A stretch of 64,000 nt of DNA, from assembly GCA_021846945.1 (NCBI GenBank), contig JAJZVZ010000001.1, forward strand, positions 62,001-126,000, in the 5' to 3' direction. Under the pieces are notes generated by a model that was not told the DNA's origin, searched no databases, and saw nothing but the letters and a program-made list of their open reading frames with translations. Made by a program: the position numbers and the translations under genes. Source of the stretch: Acidobacteriota bacterium (lineage in GTDB: Bacteria; Acidobacteriota; Terriglobia; Terriglobales; Acidobacteriaceae). Each line of letters starts with the position of its first letter. Positions within the stretch are counted from its first letter, which is position 1. Shown here one piece after another: positions 9,284 through 17,406 of the stretch.

Positions 9284-9373
9284 ATGTCTACCATTCAAGA
9301 ACAAGATGCAATTGATGCGGTTATCCCACGTCAGCAAGGCCGGAGAACGAACGGGGCTGCGCAATATGACTGA
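9284..9373 (+). CDS. Very short ORF of 29 residues, doubtful
   Basis: An ATG at 9284 opens a 29-residue frame (MSTIQEQDAIDAVIPRQQ...) in the 190-bp gap between the tailspike-like gene and the next ORF. No ribosome-binding site stands out and no family is recognised. It may be a remnant of a longer fibre or chaperone gene. Confidence 0.2.
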   Translation: MSTIQEQDAIDAVIPRQQGRRTNGAAQYD

Positions 9374-9439
9374 TTAGATCGTATTCATCAGCGTATTTTA
9401 CGAGAGTCTCATTGGCGCTTCCTGCTTTCTGATCGTCAA

Positions 9440-9769
9440 ATGTTCGTCACGATGCCGGAAGTGTGGTTGCACGACCTCACTTCCGGGGCGCCTGTTCTAC
9501 CGCGCCAACCAACGGCGGTTGCTACGATTGAGCCCGGAACAAGGTCTGCCGGATTAAACCGCGCGAGCCGCTATACAACTAAAGCCGCTGCTCTATTCAG
9601 GTTCTGTGGATACCTGGATTCGCTTACGGCGGGAACGGCGGGACAAGCCTATCTTTACATCCAGTACACAGGCGACGGTCACACTTTCACAACTACCGCC
9701 GCTCCTGCCACGAATGGATCGCAGGTTCGGGAAGAATTATGCCCGGTTTTGTTCCAGGGGGAATGGTGA
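9440..9769 (+). CDS. Small hypothetical protein, possibly a tail-protein fragment
   Basis: A 109-residue frame that overlaps the 5' end of the terminase gene. The sequence (LDSLTAGTAGQAYLYIQYTGDG, then FTTTAAPATNGSQ) looks beta-rich and resembles repeat units of tail fibres or carbohydrate-binding domains, but no family is recognised. The upstream DNA is AT-rich with no clear Shine-Dalgarno site. It may be the C-terminal end of a gene whose 5' part has decayed. Confidence 0.35.
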   Translation: MFVTMPEVWLHDLTSGAPVLPRQPTAVATIEPGTRSAGLNRASRYTTKAAALFRFCGYLDSLTAGTAGQAYLYIQYTGDGHTFTTTAAPATNGSQVREELCPVLFQGEW

Positions 9770-11382
9770 CGGAGAGAGAAGACGTTGAGCGGTTCTGCAG
9801 TTTACCCGTACTTTCCGGCGATGCGCCAGCAGGCCACTCCCGGAGCCGCATGCATGAAACTGCCGCGGCGGAGGGGAAACTGAATCCGGCGGAGCTGGAT
9901 GCGCGGGAGTTGCAGCGCTTTGGCCGGATTCTCGACCGGCGTCCAATGAGCCTGAGGGGAAAGACAGTGGGGATGACGCTGGCGCGGGGGCTATTACGGG
10001 TGAGGACTCGGGAGGGATGGACATCGCCGCTGGAGACCAACGCAGTGCAAGAGGCCTTCGAGCGGCGGCGGGGCGTGCGAAACATTGTGCTGAAGGCGCG
10101 GCAGATGGGAATGACGACGTGGACGGCGGCGCGATTCTTTTTGAAGACCATTACGCAGCCAGGTACGTTGACCCTGCAAGTGGCGCATACGCAGGAGGCA
10201 GCCGAGGAAATCTTCCGAATTGTGCATCGATTTGTGGATTGGCTCCCGGGGCATCTGCGGGAAGGACCGCTCAGGACTTCGCGCGCAAATGTTAGGCAAA
10301 TCGTCTTTCCTGAGATGGATGCTCAGTACCGGGTGGTGAGTGCTGGAGATCGAAATGCAGGGCGGGGACTGACGGTGCAGAATCTACACTGCTCGGAGTT
10401 GGCGCGCTGGCCGGGAGATCCGGCAGAGACGCTTGCGGGGCTGAGGGCGGCTCTGGCGCCGAATGCGGAGGTGATTCTGGAATCGACGCCGGACGGAGTG
10501 GGAGGATGCTTTCACGAGGAGTGGCAGAAGGCCGGAGAGAAGGGGATGGTGCGGCACTTTTTCCCGTGGTGGATGGAGAGGAGGTACAGGGCAGAAACCG
10601 TGGACGAGGCAAGCCTGAGCAACGAAGAGCGGGAACTGAGGTCATGGCACGGTTTGGATCTGGAGCAGATTGGATACCGGCGAAAGATCCGCGCGGATTT
10701 TCGCGGCCTGGCAGCGCAAGAATACGCCGAAGACGCGGAAAGCTGCTTTCTTGCGAGCGGTGAATCCATCTTCGAACTGGGAGCCGTAGAGGCACGGCTG
10801 GCGATGGCACCGGAGCCAGTGGAGCGGCGGAACAACGGAGCGATGGAAATCTGGCTACCGCCGGTGCCAGGCAAGGAATACCTGGTGGCGGTGGATCCGG
10901 CCGGGGGCGGAAGCGAGGGGGATTACTCGGCGGCGCAGGTGCTGGAGATGCGGACAGGACTGCAGTGCGCGGAGTTTGCCGGGCACATGAGCGGGCTGGA
11001 ATTGGCGCGGCTCGTAACGGGGCTCGCGTGCGAATACAACCGGGCTTGGCTGGTGGTGGAACGGAATAATCACGGCAGCGGAGTGCTGGCGCACGTGGAG
11101 GGTGCCTGCGGGTATGAACGGGTATTCCGGCAGGCGGGTCAGGCGGGTTGGCTGACGAATTCTGTCAGCCGGCCGGCGATGCTGGGACGGCTAGATGCGG
11201 CATTGGTGGAGCGGCCGGATTGCTTTATGAGCAGGCGGCTGCTGGGCGAGTGCCGGAGCTTTGTTCGGTTGGCCAACGGCCATAGCGGTGCGCGAGCGGG
11301 AACGCATGACGACCGGGTGATGGCGATTGCGATTGGGCTGGCGGCAAGGGCAGAGATGCTGGACAGCGGAAAGATCTGTTAG
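9739..11382 (+). CDS. Phage terminase large subunit
   Basis: A 547-residue TerL-type packaging motor. The N-terminal ATPase has a Walker A-like KARQMGMTT at residues 119-127, then NLHCSELARWP and AEVILESTPDG, which match the coupling and Walker B region of phage large terminases. The C-terminal RNase H-like nuclease begins with YLVAVDPAGGGSEGDYSAA; D386 is the probable first metal ligand. The protein would translocate and cut DNA at the portal. Start: ATG 9739 with GGGAAG upstream; an in-frame ATG at 9763 is an alternative. No small terminase gene is recognised nearby. The portal gene follows, separated by the kinase/DUF3037 pair. Confidence 0.92.
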   Translation: MPGFVPGGMVTEREDVERFCSLPVLSGDAPAGHSRSRMHETAAAEGKLNPAELDARELQRFGRILDRRPMSLRGKTVGMTLARGLLRVRTREGWTSPLETNAVQEAFERRRGVRNIVLKARQMGMTTWTAARFFLKTITQPGTLTLQVAHTQEAAEEIFRIVHRFVDWLPGHLREGPLRTSRANVRQIVFPEMDAQYRVVSAGDRNAGRGLTVQNLHCSELARWPGDPAETLAGLRAALAPNAEVILESTPDGVGGCFHEEWQKAGEKGMVRHFFPWWMERRYRAETVDEASLSNEERELRSWHGLDLEQIGYRRKIRADFRGLAAQEYAEDAESCFLASGESIFELGAVEARLAMAPEPVERRNNGAMEIWLPPVPGKEYLVAVDPAGGGSEGDYSAAQVLEMRTGLQCAEFAGHMSGLELARLVTGLACEYNRAWLVVERNNHGSGVLAHVEGACGYERVFRQAGQAGWLTNSVSRPAMLGRLDAALVERPDCFMSRRLLGECRSFVRLANGHSGARAGTHDDRVMAIAIGLAARAEMLDSGKIC

Positions 11383-11544
11383 CTTTCAGCTCACAGCTTT
11401 TTTGTGCTCCGGCACAGCGAGGAAGGAAGGGACAGCGGATACTTGTTGGATGATCGGTTTCGATCTGCACCGCAAAGCTCAAAAACAAATCGCTGGTCTT
11501 GGCTTAGAATTTTTGATAAGACGCAGCATTGAGCGGGGGAGTCG

Positions 11545-12417
11545 TTGGCGGTTCTGGCGGTACAGCAGATCCGGCGGATGTGTGGCGGGGCGCAGGGGCA
11601 TCTGATGCTGGGCGCGGATGGCCACGTCTACGTGGTGAAGTTCCAGAACAATCCACAGCACATACGAGTGCTGGCCAACGAGTTTCTGGCCTCGCGACTA
11701 GCCATGGCGGCGGGGCTTACGGCGCCGGAGATCGAATTGGTGGAGGTCTCGAGCTGGCTGGTGGAGAATACACCGGAGCTGGAGATCGACCTGGGCCGGA
11801 CAAAGCAAAGATGCCGGCCGGGGCTGCAATTCGGATCGCGCTTTGCGGGTGGACTGATGCCGGGACAGGTGGTGGACTATCTGCCCGAAGAGAAGTTGGC
11901 CGAATTGAAGAACCTGGCGGAGTTCGCGGGTATTCTGGCGCTGGACAAGTGGACGGGGAACGCCAACGGACGGCAGGCGGTGTTCACACGGCGGCAGCGG
12001 GAGCGGCGCTACAAGGCAGTGTTTATCGACTACGGGTATTGTTTTCATGCCGGGGACTGGCAGTTTGAGGACGCGCCGCTGCGAGGAGTCTACTACCGCA
12101 ACGATGTTTACCGCGAAGTTACGGGGTGGGAGTCGTTTGAGCCCTGGCTGACGCGGCTGGAAACGATGGCGGCGGATACGGTGTGGAACGCGGCCAACGA
12201 GATTCCGCCGGAATGGTACGGAGGCGACCTGACGGAGATGGAAACGCTGGTGGAGAAGCTTCTCGCGCGGCGCAACCGGATTCGGGAACTGATTGGGGCC
12301 TTTGGGAGATCAGACCGGAAGCCGTTTCCCAAATGGGGCAAGATGGCGGGAGAAATTTGCCAAGTGGGCTGGCAGGCGACACGATGGGGATCTAGCATCG
12401 TGGGAAGAGTGAATTGA
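11545..12417 (+). CDS. HipA-like kinase domain protein
   Basis: A 290-residue protein starting at a TTG behind GGGGGAG. The kinase-like motifs are VVKF (K32, nucleotide-binding lysine), LALDKWTGNANGRQAVF (D134 and N139 as catalytic-loop residues) and FIDYGYCF (D162 in a DFG-like position). This matches the stand-alone HipA-like kinase family often encoded next to DUF3037 proteins, as here. The family should phosphorylate a protein or small molecule, but no substrate is known to me. Its place between terminase and portal is not part of a normal head module; it looks like cargo carried by the cassette. Classic HipB and the HipA N-terminal domain are absent. Confidence 0.8.
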   Translation: MAVLAVQQIRRMCGGAQGHLMLGADGHVYVVKFQNNPQHIRVLANEFLASRLAMAAGLTAPEIELVEVSSWLVENTPELEIDLGRTKQRCRPGLQFGSRFAGGLMPGQVVDYLPEEKLAELKNLAEFAGILALDKWTGNANGRQAVFTRRQRERRYKAVFIDYGYCFHAGDWQFEDAPLRGVYYRNDVYREVTGWESFEPWLTRLETMAADTVWNAANEIPPEWYGGDLTEMETLVEKLLARRNRIRELIGAFGRSDRKPFPKWGKMAGEICQVGWQATRWGSSIVGRVN

Positions 12418-12525
12418 GAGGTAGCTTGCAGGGATCGGCTGTCGAATATCCGCATGGCATTTGAAACCTGAGATGGTGGTGGAAAGCTAAAGGCTTAGTG
12501 CAGAAGATTGCGAGCGGAAAGCTGA

Positions 12526-13374
12526 ATGCGGGATCAAGCGATGAATAGCCCAACCCAGAGACGCGCCTGCGAATTTCATCTGCTCCGGTATGTGCCGGAC
12601 GCGGTGAGGAACGAGTATGTGCATATCGGGGTGATCCTGCGCGAACAGGGGAGCCGGCAGATTGAAGTGCGTTTTACCCGCGATTGGAGGCGGGTACGCT
12701 GCCTGGATCCGGATGCGGATACCGCTCTGCTGGAGGGGATTGAAGGCGAACTGCGCCAGCGGTTGCACGAGGAGCCGGATGGCAAGCTGATGCGGCTGCT
12801 CGGAGAGTCGCTGTCATTGAATTTGCAGATGACGGAGGCCAAGGCATATCTGGCTGAAACTCTTCCCGCGGGCATGGAAGAATTGATGCGGCTGTATGTC
12901 GATCCGCCGGCGAGGGTACGTTTGCCGAGGCTGAGCGGACGGGCGGCCATTCAGGCCCGAATGCGAGCAGAGTTCGAGCGCGTCGGAGTCTGGGATCTCC
13001 TGCGAAAGAGGATTGCAGCTTCGCAGTACACACGTCCGGGGGACCCGCTACGTATTGATGCGGGTTACAGGCCGAATGGAATCATCCGAATGTTTCACGC
13101 GGTAAGCCTGGAACCGGGTGTGGAACTGGCCAAGGTGCTGGCGTTTTCCGCTGCGGGTTTGCGCGCCGGCGTGAAGCGGGTGGAGAAAGTGGAACTGGAA
13201 CTGACGGCGGTGATCGAACCAGCGGCCAAGATAGGCGCAACGGATGAGGAGCCAGACCGGCTGGAGATGTACCGGTTTGGCGTGGAAACGATGGAAGAAC
13301 ACCAGATCCGGGTGCTTACAACGTCAGATATGGGGCGGGTGGCGGAGACAGCACGGCGCGAACTGCGAGTGTGA
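12526..13374 (+). CDS. DUF3037 family protein
   Basis: A 282-residue protein whose N-terminal half, CEFHLLRYVPDAVRNEYVHIGVILRE followed by RFTRDWRRVRCLDPDAD, is the DUF3037 signature. The C-terminal half is unassigned and contains LYVDPPARVRLP and SQYTRPGDPLRIDAGYRPNG. DUF3037 genes typically pair with HipA-like kinases, as here (109 bp downstream, same strand), so the two products may form a kinase and its target or partner. Function is unknown. Start 12526 is taken because GCGGAAAG precedes it; ATG 12541 would also fit. Confidence 0.78.
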   Translation: MRDQAMNSPTQRRACEFHLLRYVPDAVRNEYVHIGVILREQGSRQIEVRFTRDWRRVRCLDPDADTALLEGIEGELRQRLHEEPDGKLMRLLGESLSLNLQMTEAKAYLAETLPAGMEELMRLYVDPPARVRLPRLSGRAAIQARMRAEFERVGVWDLLRKRIAASQYTRPGDPLRIDAGYRPNGIIRMFHAVSLEPGVELAKVLAFSAAGLRAGVKRVEKVELELTAVIEPAAKIGATDEEPDRLEMYRFGVETMEEHQIRVLTTSDMGRVAETARRELRV

Positions 13375-13631
13375 AGGCAGTTATAGGTTATAAGTTATCA
13401 GTTGGGAGTTGTGAGTTATTTTGGAAGCCTCACACTGATCGCGAGTTTCCGGCCATGGATTGCAGATAATTCTTCTGTTTCGCGGTAGGATCGTTTTTGT
13501 TGAGTGATTTTTTGGGGGTTGAATCTGTGAACTGATTTTTGACGGCTGCAAGTTGTAAATGGAGTTGAGGCATAGCCTTTTCGGAGGCTGTGCCTTTTGC
13601 TTTTCAGGGCAGCAGGAAAAGGAAGGTGCGC
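13375..13631. other. AT-rich spacer with degenerate AGTTA-like repeats and a terminator
   Basis: Between the DUF3037 gene and the portal gene. It opens with a run of degenerate AGTTA/AGTTG units (13380-13421), followed by T-rich DNA and the hairpin at 13569-13604. No gene is seen. Confidence 0.55.
13569..13604 (+). terminator. Rho-independent terminator before the portal gene
   Basis: Arms GGCATAGCCT (13569-13578) and AGGCTGTGCC (13585-13594) pair with one G-U, followed by TTTTGCTTTT. It lies inside the 5' extension of the portal reading frame, so translation more probably starts downstream at GTG 13632. Confidence 0.7.
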
Positions 13632-14894
13632 GTGAAGGTAGGAGAGCAGTTGCGGGAGATATGGCAGCAGGTACGCAACGGCGGACAGGCCCGGTCGACG
13701 GAATTGGAGGCTGCGGCGGAGGCGGAACGCAGAACGCTGGCGTTGCCTGCGATTCTAAGTCCCGTGCAGTTTCCGTGGCGGCATCTTCCCAAGCCGACAC
13801 CATTGAATCTGCGCCGGTTCGCGGAAACGCCGATTGTGCGGCGGGCGATCAACGTGATCAAGGATCGCATTGCGTCCATGGATTGGCAGGTGCGAGTGCG
13901 ACGGGGGGTGAACCCGGGCGATGTGGCCTATCTGGAGAGAAAACTGCGGTCGCTGCGCCGGATGCTGGAAGAGCCGAATGAGGTGGACGGCTTTCGCACG
14001 CTGATCGAGCAGGTGATTGAGGATGCGCTCACCGGCGGCTTTGGCGCCATTGAGATGGAGGCGACGGGGGATTCGGAACGGCCGGCTATGCTGTGGCCGG
14101 TGGATGGGGCGTCGATCCGGATCAACGCCAAGTGGGACGGGCAGGCGGAGACACCGCGCTATGCGCAGGCGTTGCCGGGACAACTGGAGTCGAGCGCAGT
14201 GGAATTGCGCGACGACCAGTTGATGTACATCCGCATGAACCCACGCAGTTTTACGCCATTCGGGCTGGGCCCGCTGGAGGTGGCATTCGAGACGGTAAAC
14301 CAGTTTTTGAGCGCACACCGGTTTGCAGGGAAACTGGCGGCCAACTCGGTAGCGCAGTACGCGCTGTGGCTGAATGAAGCAACGCCGGCGCAGCACGAGC
14401 GCCTGATCCGATGGTGGCAGGACGAGATTGAGGGGACAGGGCGAGTACCGCTGCTTTCAACCGAACAGAAACCCGAAGTACTGCGCTTTGCACAGGGGAC
14501 CGATGCCGATCTGCGGCTGGCCTGGCAGGAGTTTCTGATTCGCATGATCGCCAATGCATTCGGGCTGCCGCCGCTCATGCTGGGACTGGAGGCGGATGTA
14601 AACCGGTCGACGGCAGCCGAAATGGCCGATGAGGCGTTTCGCGGTGCGATTTCGCCGCTGGCGATGCTGATGGCCGGGCATATAACGCGCGACCTCTTCG
14701 GCAAATGCATCGGCTGGCGGGAGTTTGAGTTTGTCTTCAACGAATTGAGCGCGCGAGACGAGGAGACGGAGCTGGCAGTGCAGGTGCAATTGCTGCAGGC
14801 CGGGGTGCTGACCGTGAACGAAGTGCGGGCTATGCGGGGCCTGGGACCGCTCGAACCGGGACAGGAAGTGCATTCCGAGGTTTCCAGTTCCTAG
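13632..14894 (+). CDS. Phage portal protein
   Basis: A 420-residue protein of the HK97-type portal family. Family stretches are INVIKDRIASMDWQVRVR near the N-terminus and LAWQEFLIRMIANAFGLP followed by GLEADVNRSTAAEMADEA; the latter is the standard portal C-terminal signature. The C-terminus TVNEVRAMRGLGPLEPG is also typical. Twelve subunits would form the DNA entry ring that docks terminase and connectors. Start: GTG 13632 has AAGGAAGG just upstream and avoids the terminator hairpin; the longer frame from ATG 13590 runs through that hairpin. The protease gene begins 8 bp after its stop. Confidence 0.93.
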   Translation: MKVGEQLREIWQQVRNGGQARSTELEAAAEAERRTLALPAILSPVQFPWRHLPKPTPLNLRRFAETPIVRRAINVIKDRIASMDWQVRVRRGVNPGDVAYLERKLRSLRRMLEEPNEVDGFRTLIEQVIEDALTGGFGAIEMEATGDSERPAMLWPVDGASIRINAKWDGQAETPRYAQALPGQLESSAVELRDDQLMYIRMNPRSFTPFGLGPLEVAFETVNQFLSAHRFAGKLAANSVAQYALWLNEATPAQHERLIRWWQDEIEGTGRVPLLSTEQKPEVLRFAQGTDADLRLAWQEFLIRMIANAFGLPPLMLGLEADVNRSTAAEMADEAFRGAISPLAMLMAGHITRDLFGKCIGWREFEFVFNELSARDEETELAVQVQLLQAGVLTVNEVRAMRGLGPLEPGQEVHSEVSSS

Positions 14895-14902
14895 TTGTTC
14901 GC

Positions 14903-15520
14903 GTGGTACAGCAGTTGGGAGTGCAAGGTATCGCATCTGGGAAGAAGCAGATCAAGCAATGGGCAGCACATGAGAGCCAGCTATGGGCGAAGGGCCAGGG
15001 CTGGCAGAGCGGAGAACGCATGCGATTGGAAGCGATGGCGGTAAGGATTCCGCATGTAGAAGGGCATCCCAACCGGGTGCCCTTCGAGGGGGTATTAACG
15101 GTTGTGAACGCGTCCAGTGACAAGGCGCCGGCAGGAGCGCGCGGGCACCGCGTGATGTTGACACGCGAAGCAGCGGAGAAGGCGCTGCCTTCACTGCTGG
15201 GCATGGCGGTTGACTACCGGCCGGACTGGGATGGCCATGATGCGCGGCGGAAGATCGGACTGCTCACCGAGGCAAACCTGATCGGGCAGCGGCTGGCGGT
15301 GCGCGGTTATCTCTATGCGCGGGATTTTCCGGAAGTGGCCGAGGCTATTCAAGCACAGTCACCCGGCGCCATGGGGATGAGTTATGAGTTAGCCGACGCA
15401 CGGGTTGAAGATATGCGGGCCGAAGTATGGAAGCTGACCCGCGTGACCTTTACCGGGGCGGCGATCCTGCTGCGGGAAAAGGCTGCGTACCAGGCGACAA
15501 GCTTCAGAATGGCGAGTTAG
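14903..15520 (+). CDS. Probable phage prohead maturation protease
   Basis: A 205-residue protein with GTG start 8 bp after the portal gene, the normal place for the capsid protease. VPFEGVLTVVNASSDKAP and the C-terminal GMSYELADARVEDM followed by WKLTRVTFTGAAILL resemble the beta-sheet core of prohead proteases or head-maturation proteins, where a late [W/V]xLxxVTFxGAAIL segment recurs. The catalytic residues cannot be assigned with certainty; H140-region and Ser in GMSYE are candidates. It would clip scaffold or capsid N-termini. An ATG at 15020 is an alternative start that still keeps the core. Confidence 0.65.
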   Translation: MVQQLGVQGIASGKKQIKQWAAHESQLWAKGQGWQSGERMRLEAMAVRIPHVEGHPNRVPFEGVLTVVNASSDKAPAGARGHRVMLTREAAEKALPSLLGMAVDYRPDWDGHDARRKIGLLTEANLIGQRLAVRGYLYARDFPEVAEAIQAQSPGAMGMSYELADARVEDMRAEVWKLTRVTFTGAAILLREKAAYQATSFRMAS

Positions 15521-15571
15521 TAGAACAGCAAGGCTGACGCGGTTGGGAGAGTTAGCTCAGCGCGTTTCAAG

Positions 15572-15600
15572 ACAGCTCCACATTGTGGGGCTGTTTCTGT
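15572..15600 (+). terminator. Hairpin between protease and scaffold-candidate genes
   Basis: Arms ACAGCTCCAC (15572-15581) and GTGGGGCTGT (15585-15594) pair with one G-U around a 3-nt loop, followed by TTCTGT. It is either an attenuator or a terminator that lowers protease relative to capsid expression. Confidence 0.55.
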
Positions 15601-15653
15601 CAGCGGACAGGCATCACTTTAGAAAACGTTCAAGGTAAACAGAAAGGAACAGC

Positions 15654-16058
15654 ATGGAGAACAAGGAGAAGGAGATGGTGGAGCGGCTGGAGGCCGCGAC
15701 CACTCTGCTGGAACGGACGCTGCGCTGGCTCGATGAGCGAGTCACCACGGCGGCGGCACTCTCCGGCGATGTGGAGAGGATCTCCGCAACGGTAGAGCAG
15801 AGCCGACGCGAAGCAGAGCTGGCCGAAAAGCTGGCGGCGGCTGAACGGGAACTGGCTGAATTGAAGGCTGCGGCAGCGCCAGCATTGAATCCGCTGCGCA
15901 GGACGATACCGGCGGCTACCAGCGAAATGCTGGCCAAGCACGGCGTCAGCGAAGGCCCGGTGGAAGTACACACACTGGATGCGGCGCTGGCCGGACTGAG
16001 CCTGGAGCAGCGAATCGCGGTGAAGAGCCAACTGCTGCGCGCCGGAGCAATCGCGTAG
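15654..16058 (+). CDS. Candidate scaffolding protein (coiled coil)
   Basis: A 134-residue, highly charged protein with a long heptad-rich helix over about residues 1-75 (ERLEAATTLLERTLRWL, then AEKLAAAERELAELKAA). A shorter C-terminal helical part follows (LDAALAGLSLEQRIAVKSQL). It has no signal peptide. Its position between protease and capsid genes and its coiled-coil composition fit a head scaffold or a capsid-binding delta domain. No sequence family is recognised, so the role is inferred from context. A good Shine-Dalgarno site (AAAGGAA) precedes the ATG. Confidence 0.6.
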   Translation: MENKEKEMVERLEAATTLLERTLRWLDERVTTAAALSGDVERISATVEQSRREAELAEKLAAAERELAELKAAAAPALNPLRRTIPAATSEMLAKHGVSEGPVEVHTLDAALAGLSLEQRIAVKSQLLRAGAIA

Positions 16059-16085
16059 GAGCCGGCACCACCGATTCCCTTGCAG

Positions 16086-16109
16086 CCAGGGCCTGTCAAA
16101 GGGCCCTGG
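16086..16109 (+). terminator. Hairpin between scaffold candidate and capsid gene
   Basis: Perfect arms CCAGGGCC (16086-16093) and GGCCCTGG (16102-16109) around an 8-nt loop. No T-tract follows, so it may be a processing or mRNA-stability element rather than a terminator. Confidence 0.45.
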
Positions 16110-16265
16110 TAGCTTACGGCACTACGGCTAGATTTCAGATGGAGAGCGAGACCGGTGAAGGAATTGTTGGAATCGCGATTCATTGGAGAATACAAAAGCA
16201 AAGCCATAACTTGGCTAGCGGCATGCTAGCAGCTAAACCGCCCCATGGAGGGGGCGCAAGAGCCT

Positions 16266-17234
16266 ATGAACGCAACCTTTGCAGACATTCACGCGGCTGC
16301 TGATTTTATCGGGCCAGGCGCAATTGAAGTTCCTTTGTACCAGACCGAGATATTCGACATCTGCCGCCGGTCCAGCCCCTTCGGCCAACGCATCAAGCAG
16401 GTTCCGGCGACCGGGCATCCTTCACGGTACTTCGAGGAGACGGCAATTCCCAATCCTGGGACGGCGGGTTTCGTGGATCCGCGCAACATGACTCCCACCG
16501 TGGTGAGCCCGACACGAGTCGAACGCAGTGTGCCATTGAAGGCGATCGTTTCACAGATCAACTACAACCTGTTCGATATCGAACTCGGCAACCAGCAGCA
16601 GCAGTTTGCCTACCTGCAAGCCAAGGACCTGGTGGATACGGTAAGCGGAGTGATGGTGGCGCACGACGTGGCCTTGTGGAATGGCAATGACACCAGCCTG
16701 AGCGCACCGACCACGACGCAGTACATGGGAGCGATCAGCCAGATCGTGGCCGGCGGCAATACCACCACTATCGGCACCTCAGCTTCGATCGTGGACGGCA
16801 TCAAGTCGGCGGTGGCGCAGATGGTGGCCAGCAACGGTTATCAGGTGCGGCCGACAGCCATCTACGCCAACCCGGTGCTTCTGGACCTGATCGACCGGGA
16901 GATGAAGACCGAGTTCAATGTGGTGCTCAACACGGACCAGATCACCGGCGGCGTCCGTGTGAAGATGCTCTCGACGCAGGCGGGCGATTTGCCCCTGATT
17001 CCTGACTGGAGCCTGAGCTACACGGGCACGCCCGGATCAGGCTCCGCGGTGCTGCCAGCTTACATCGTTACGGAAGACCTGATCGAGTACCATTGGCTCG
17101 GCGATCCGGCGCCCCGAGTCTTCCAGCTTGGACTGCCTAACTCGCTTACCCACCAATATGTCGCCGTGAAGTTCGGCGCCATCGTGGTGAAGGGAGCTAA
17201 CTACGCGCACTACCAGGTGCTGGTGGACCGCTAG
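16266..17234 (+). CDS. Probable phage major capsid protein (HK97-like)
   Basis: A 322-residue protein from ATG 16266. It is abundant in beta-rich segments typical of HK97-fold capsids: PSRYFEETAIPNPGTAGF near residue 50, VERSVPLKAIVSQINYNLFD near residue 85, then SIVDGIKSAVAQMVASNGY and RPTAIYANPVLLDLIDREM. The end, QYVAVKFGAIVVKGANYAHYQ, also fits a capsid P-domain. It has no signal peptide or enzyme motif. Gene order (portal, protease, scaffold, this gene, connector) supports the call strongly. A 13-bp hairpin lies 33 bp downstream, as expected for a gene expressed at the highest level. An upstream ATG at 16245 would add seven residues. Confidence 0.8.
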   Translation: MNATFADIHAAADFIGPGAIEVPLYQTEIFDICRRSSPFGQRIKQVPATGHPSRYFEETAIPNPGTAGFVDPRNMTPTVVSPTRVERSVPLKAIVSQINYNLFDIELGNQQQQFAYLQAKDLVDTVSGVMVAHDVALWNGNDTSLSAPTTTQYMGAISQIVAGGNTTTIGTSASIVDGIKSAVAQMVASNGYQVRPTAIYANPVLLDLIDREMKTEFNVVLNTDQITGGVRVKMLSTQAGDLPLIPDWSLSYTGTPGSGSAVLPAYIVTEDLIEYHWLGDPAPRVFQLGLPNSLTHQYVAVKFGAIVVKGANYAHYQVLVDR

Positions 17235-17266
17235 ACAGAGCGAGTTAGCGCAGTGAGTTGGCGAGC

Positions 17267-17295
17267 GAAGAGGCTCCGTGAGACGGAGCCTCTTC
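17267..17295 (+). terminator. Strong hairpin after the capsid gene
   Basis: Perfect 13-bp arms GAAGAGGCTCCGT (17267-17279) and ACGGAGCCTCTTC (17283-17295) with a 3-nt loop, followed by CGTTACC. It lies between capsid and connector genes. Confidence 0.65.
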
Positions 17296-17406
17296 CGTTA
17301 CCACAATTAGTAAGTGAGCGGATTGAACAGATCACGCTGCGGGCGAGAGTAATGATCCATCTCTCTCGCTCGTCTCGTGAATTTCAAGAAGAGAGAAGGG
17401 TTAGGT

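Noticed and set aside
13590-13631. Longer N-terminus of the portal protein starting at ATG 13590
   Set aside because: It lies inside the terminator hairpin with T-tract; GTG 13632 has a better ribosome-binding site.
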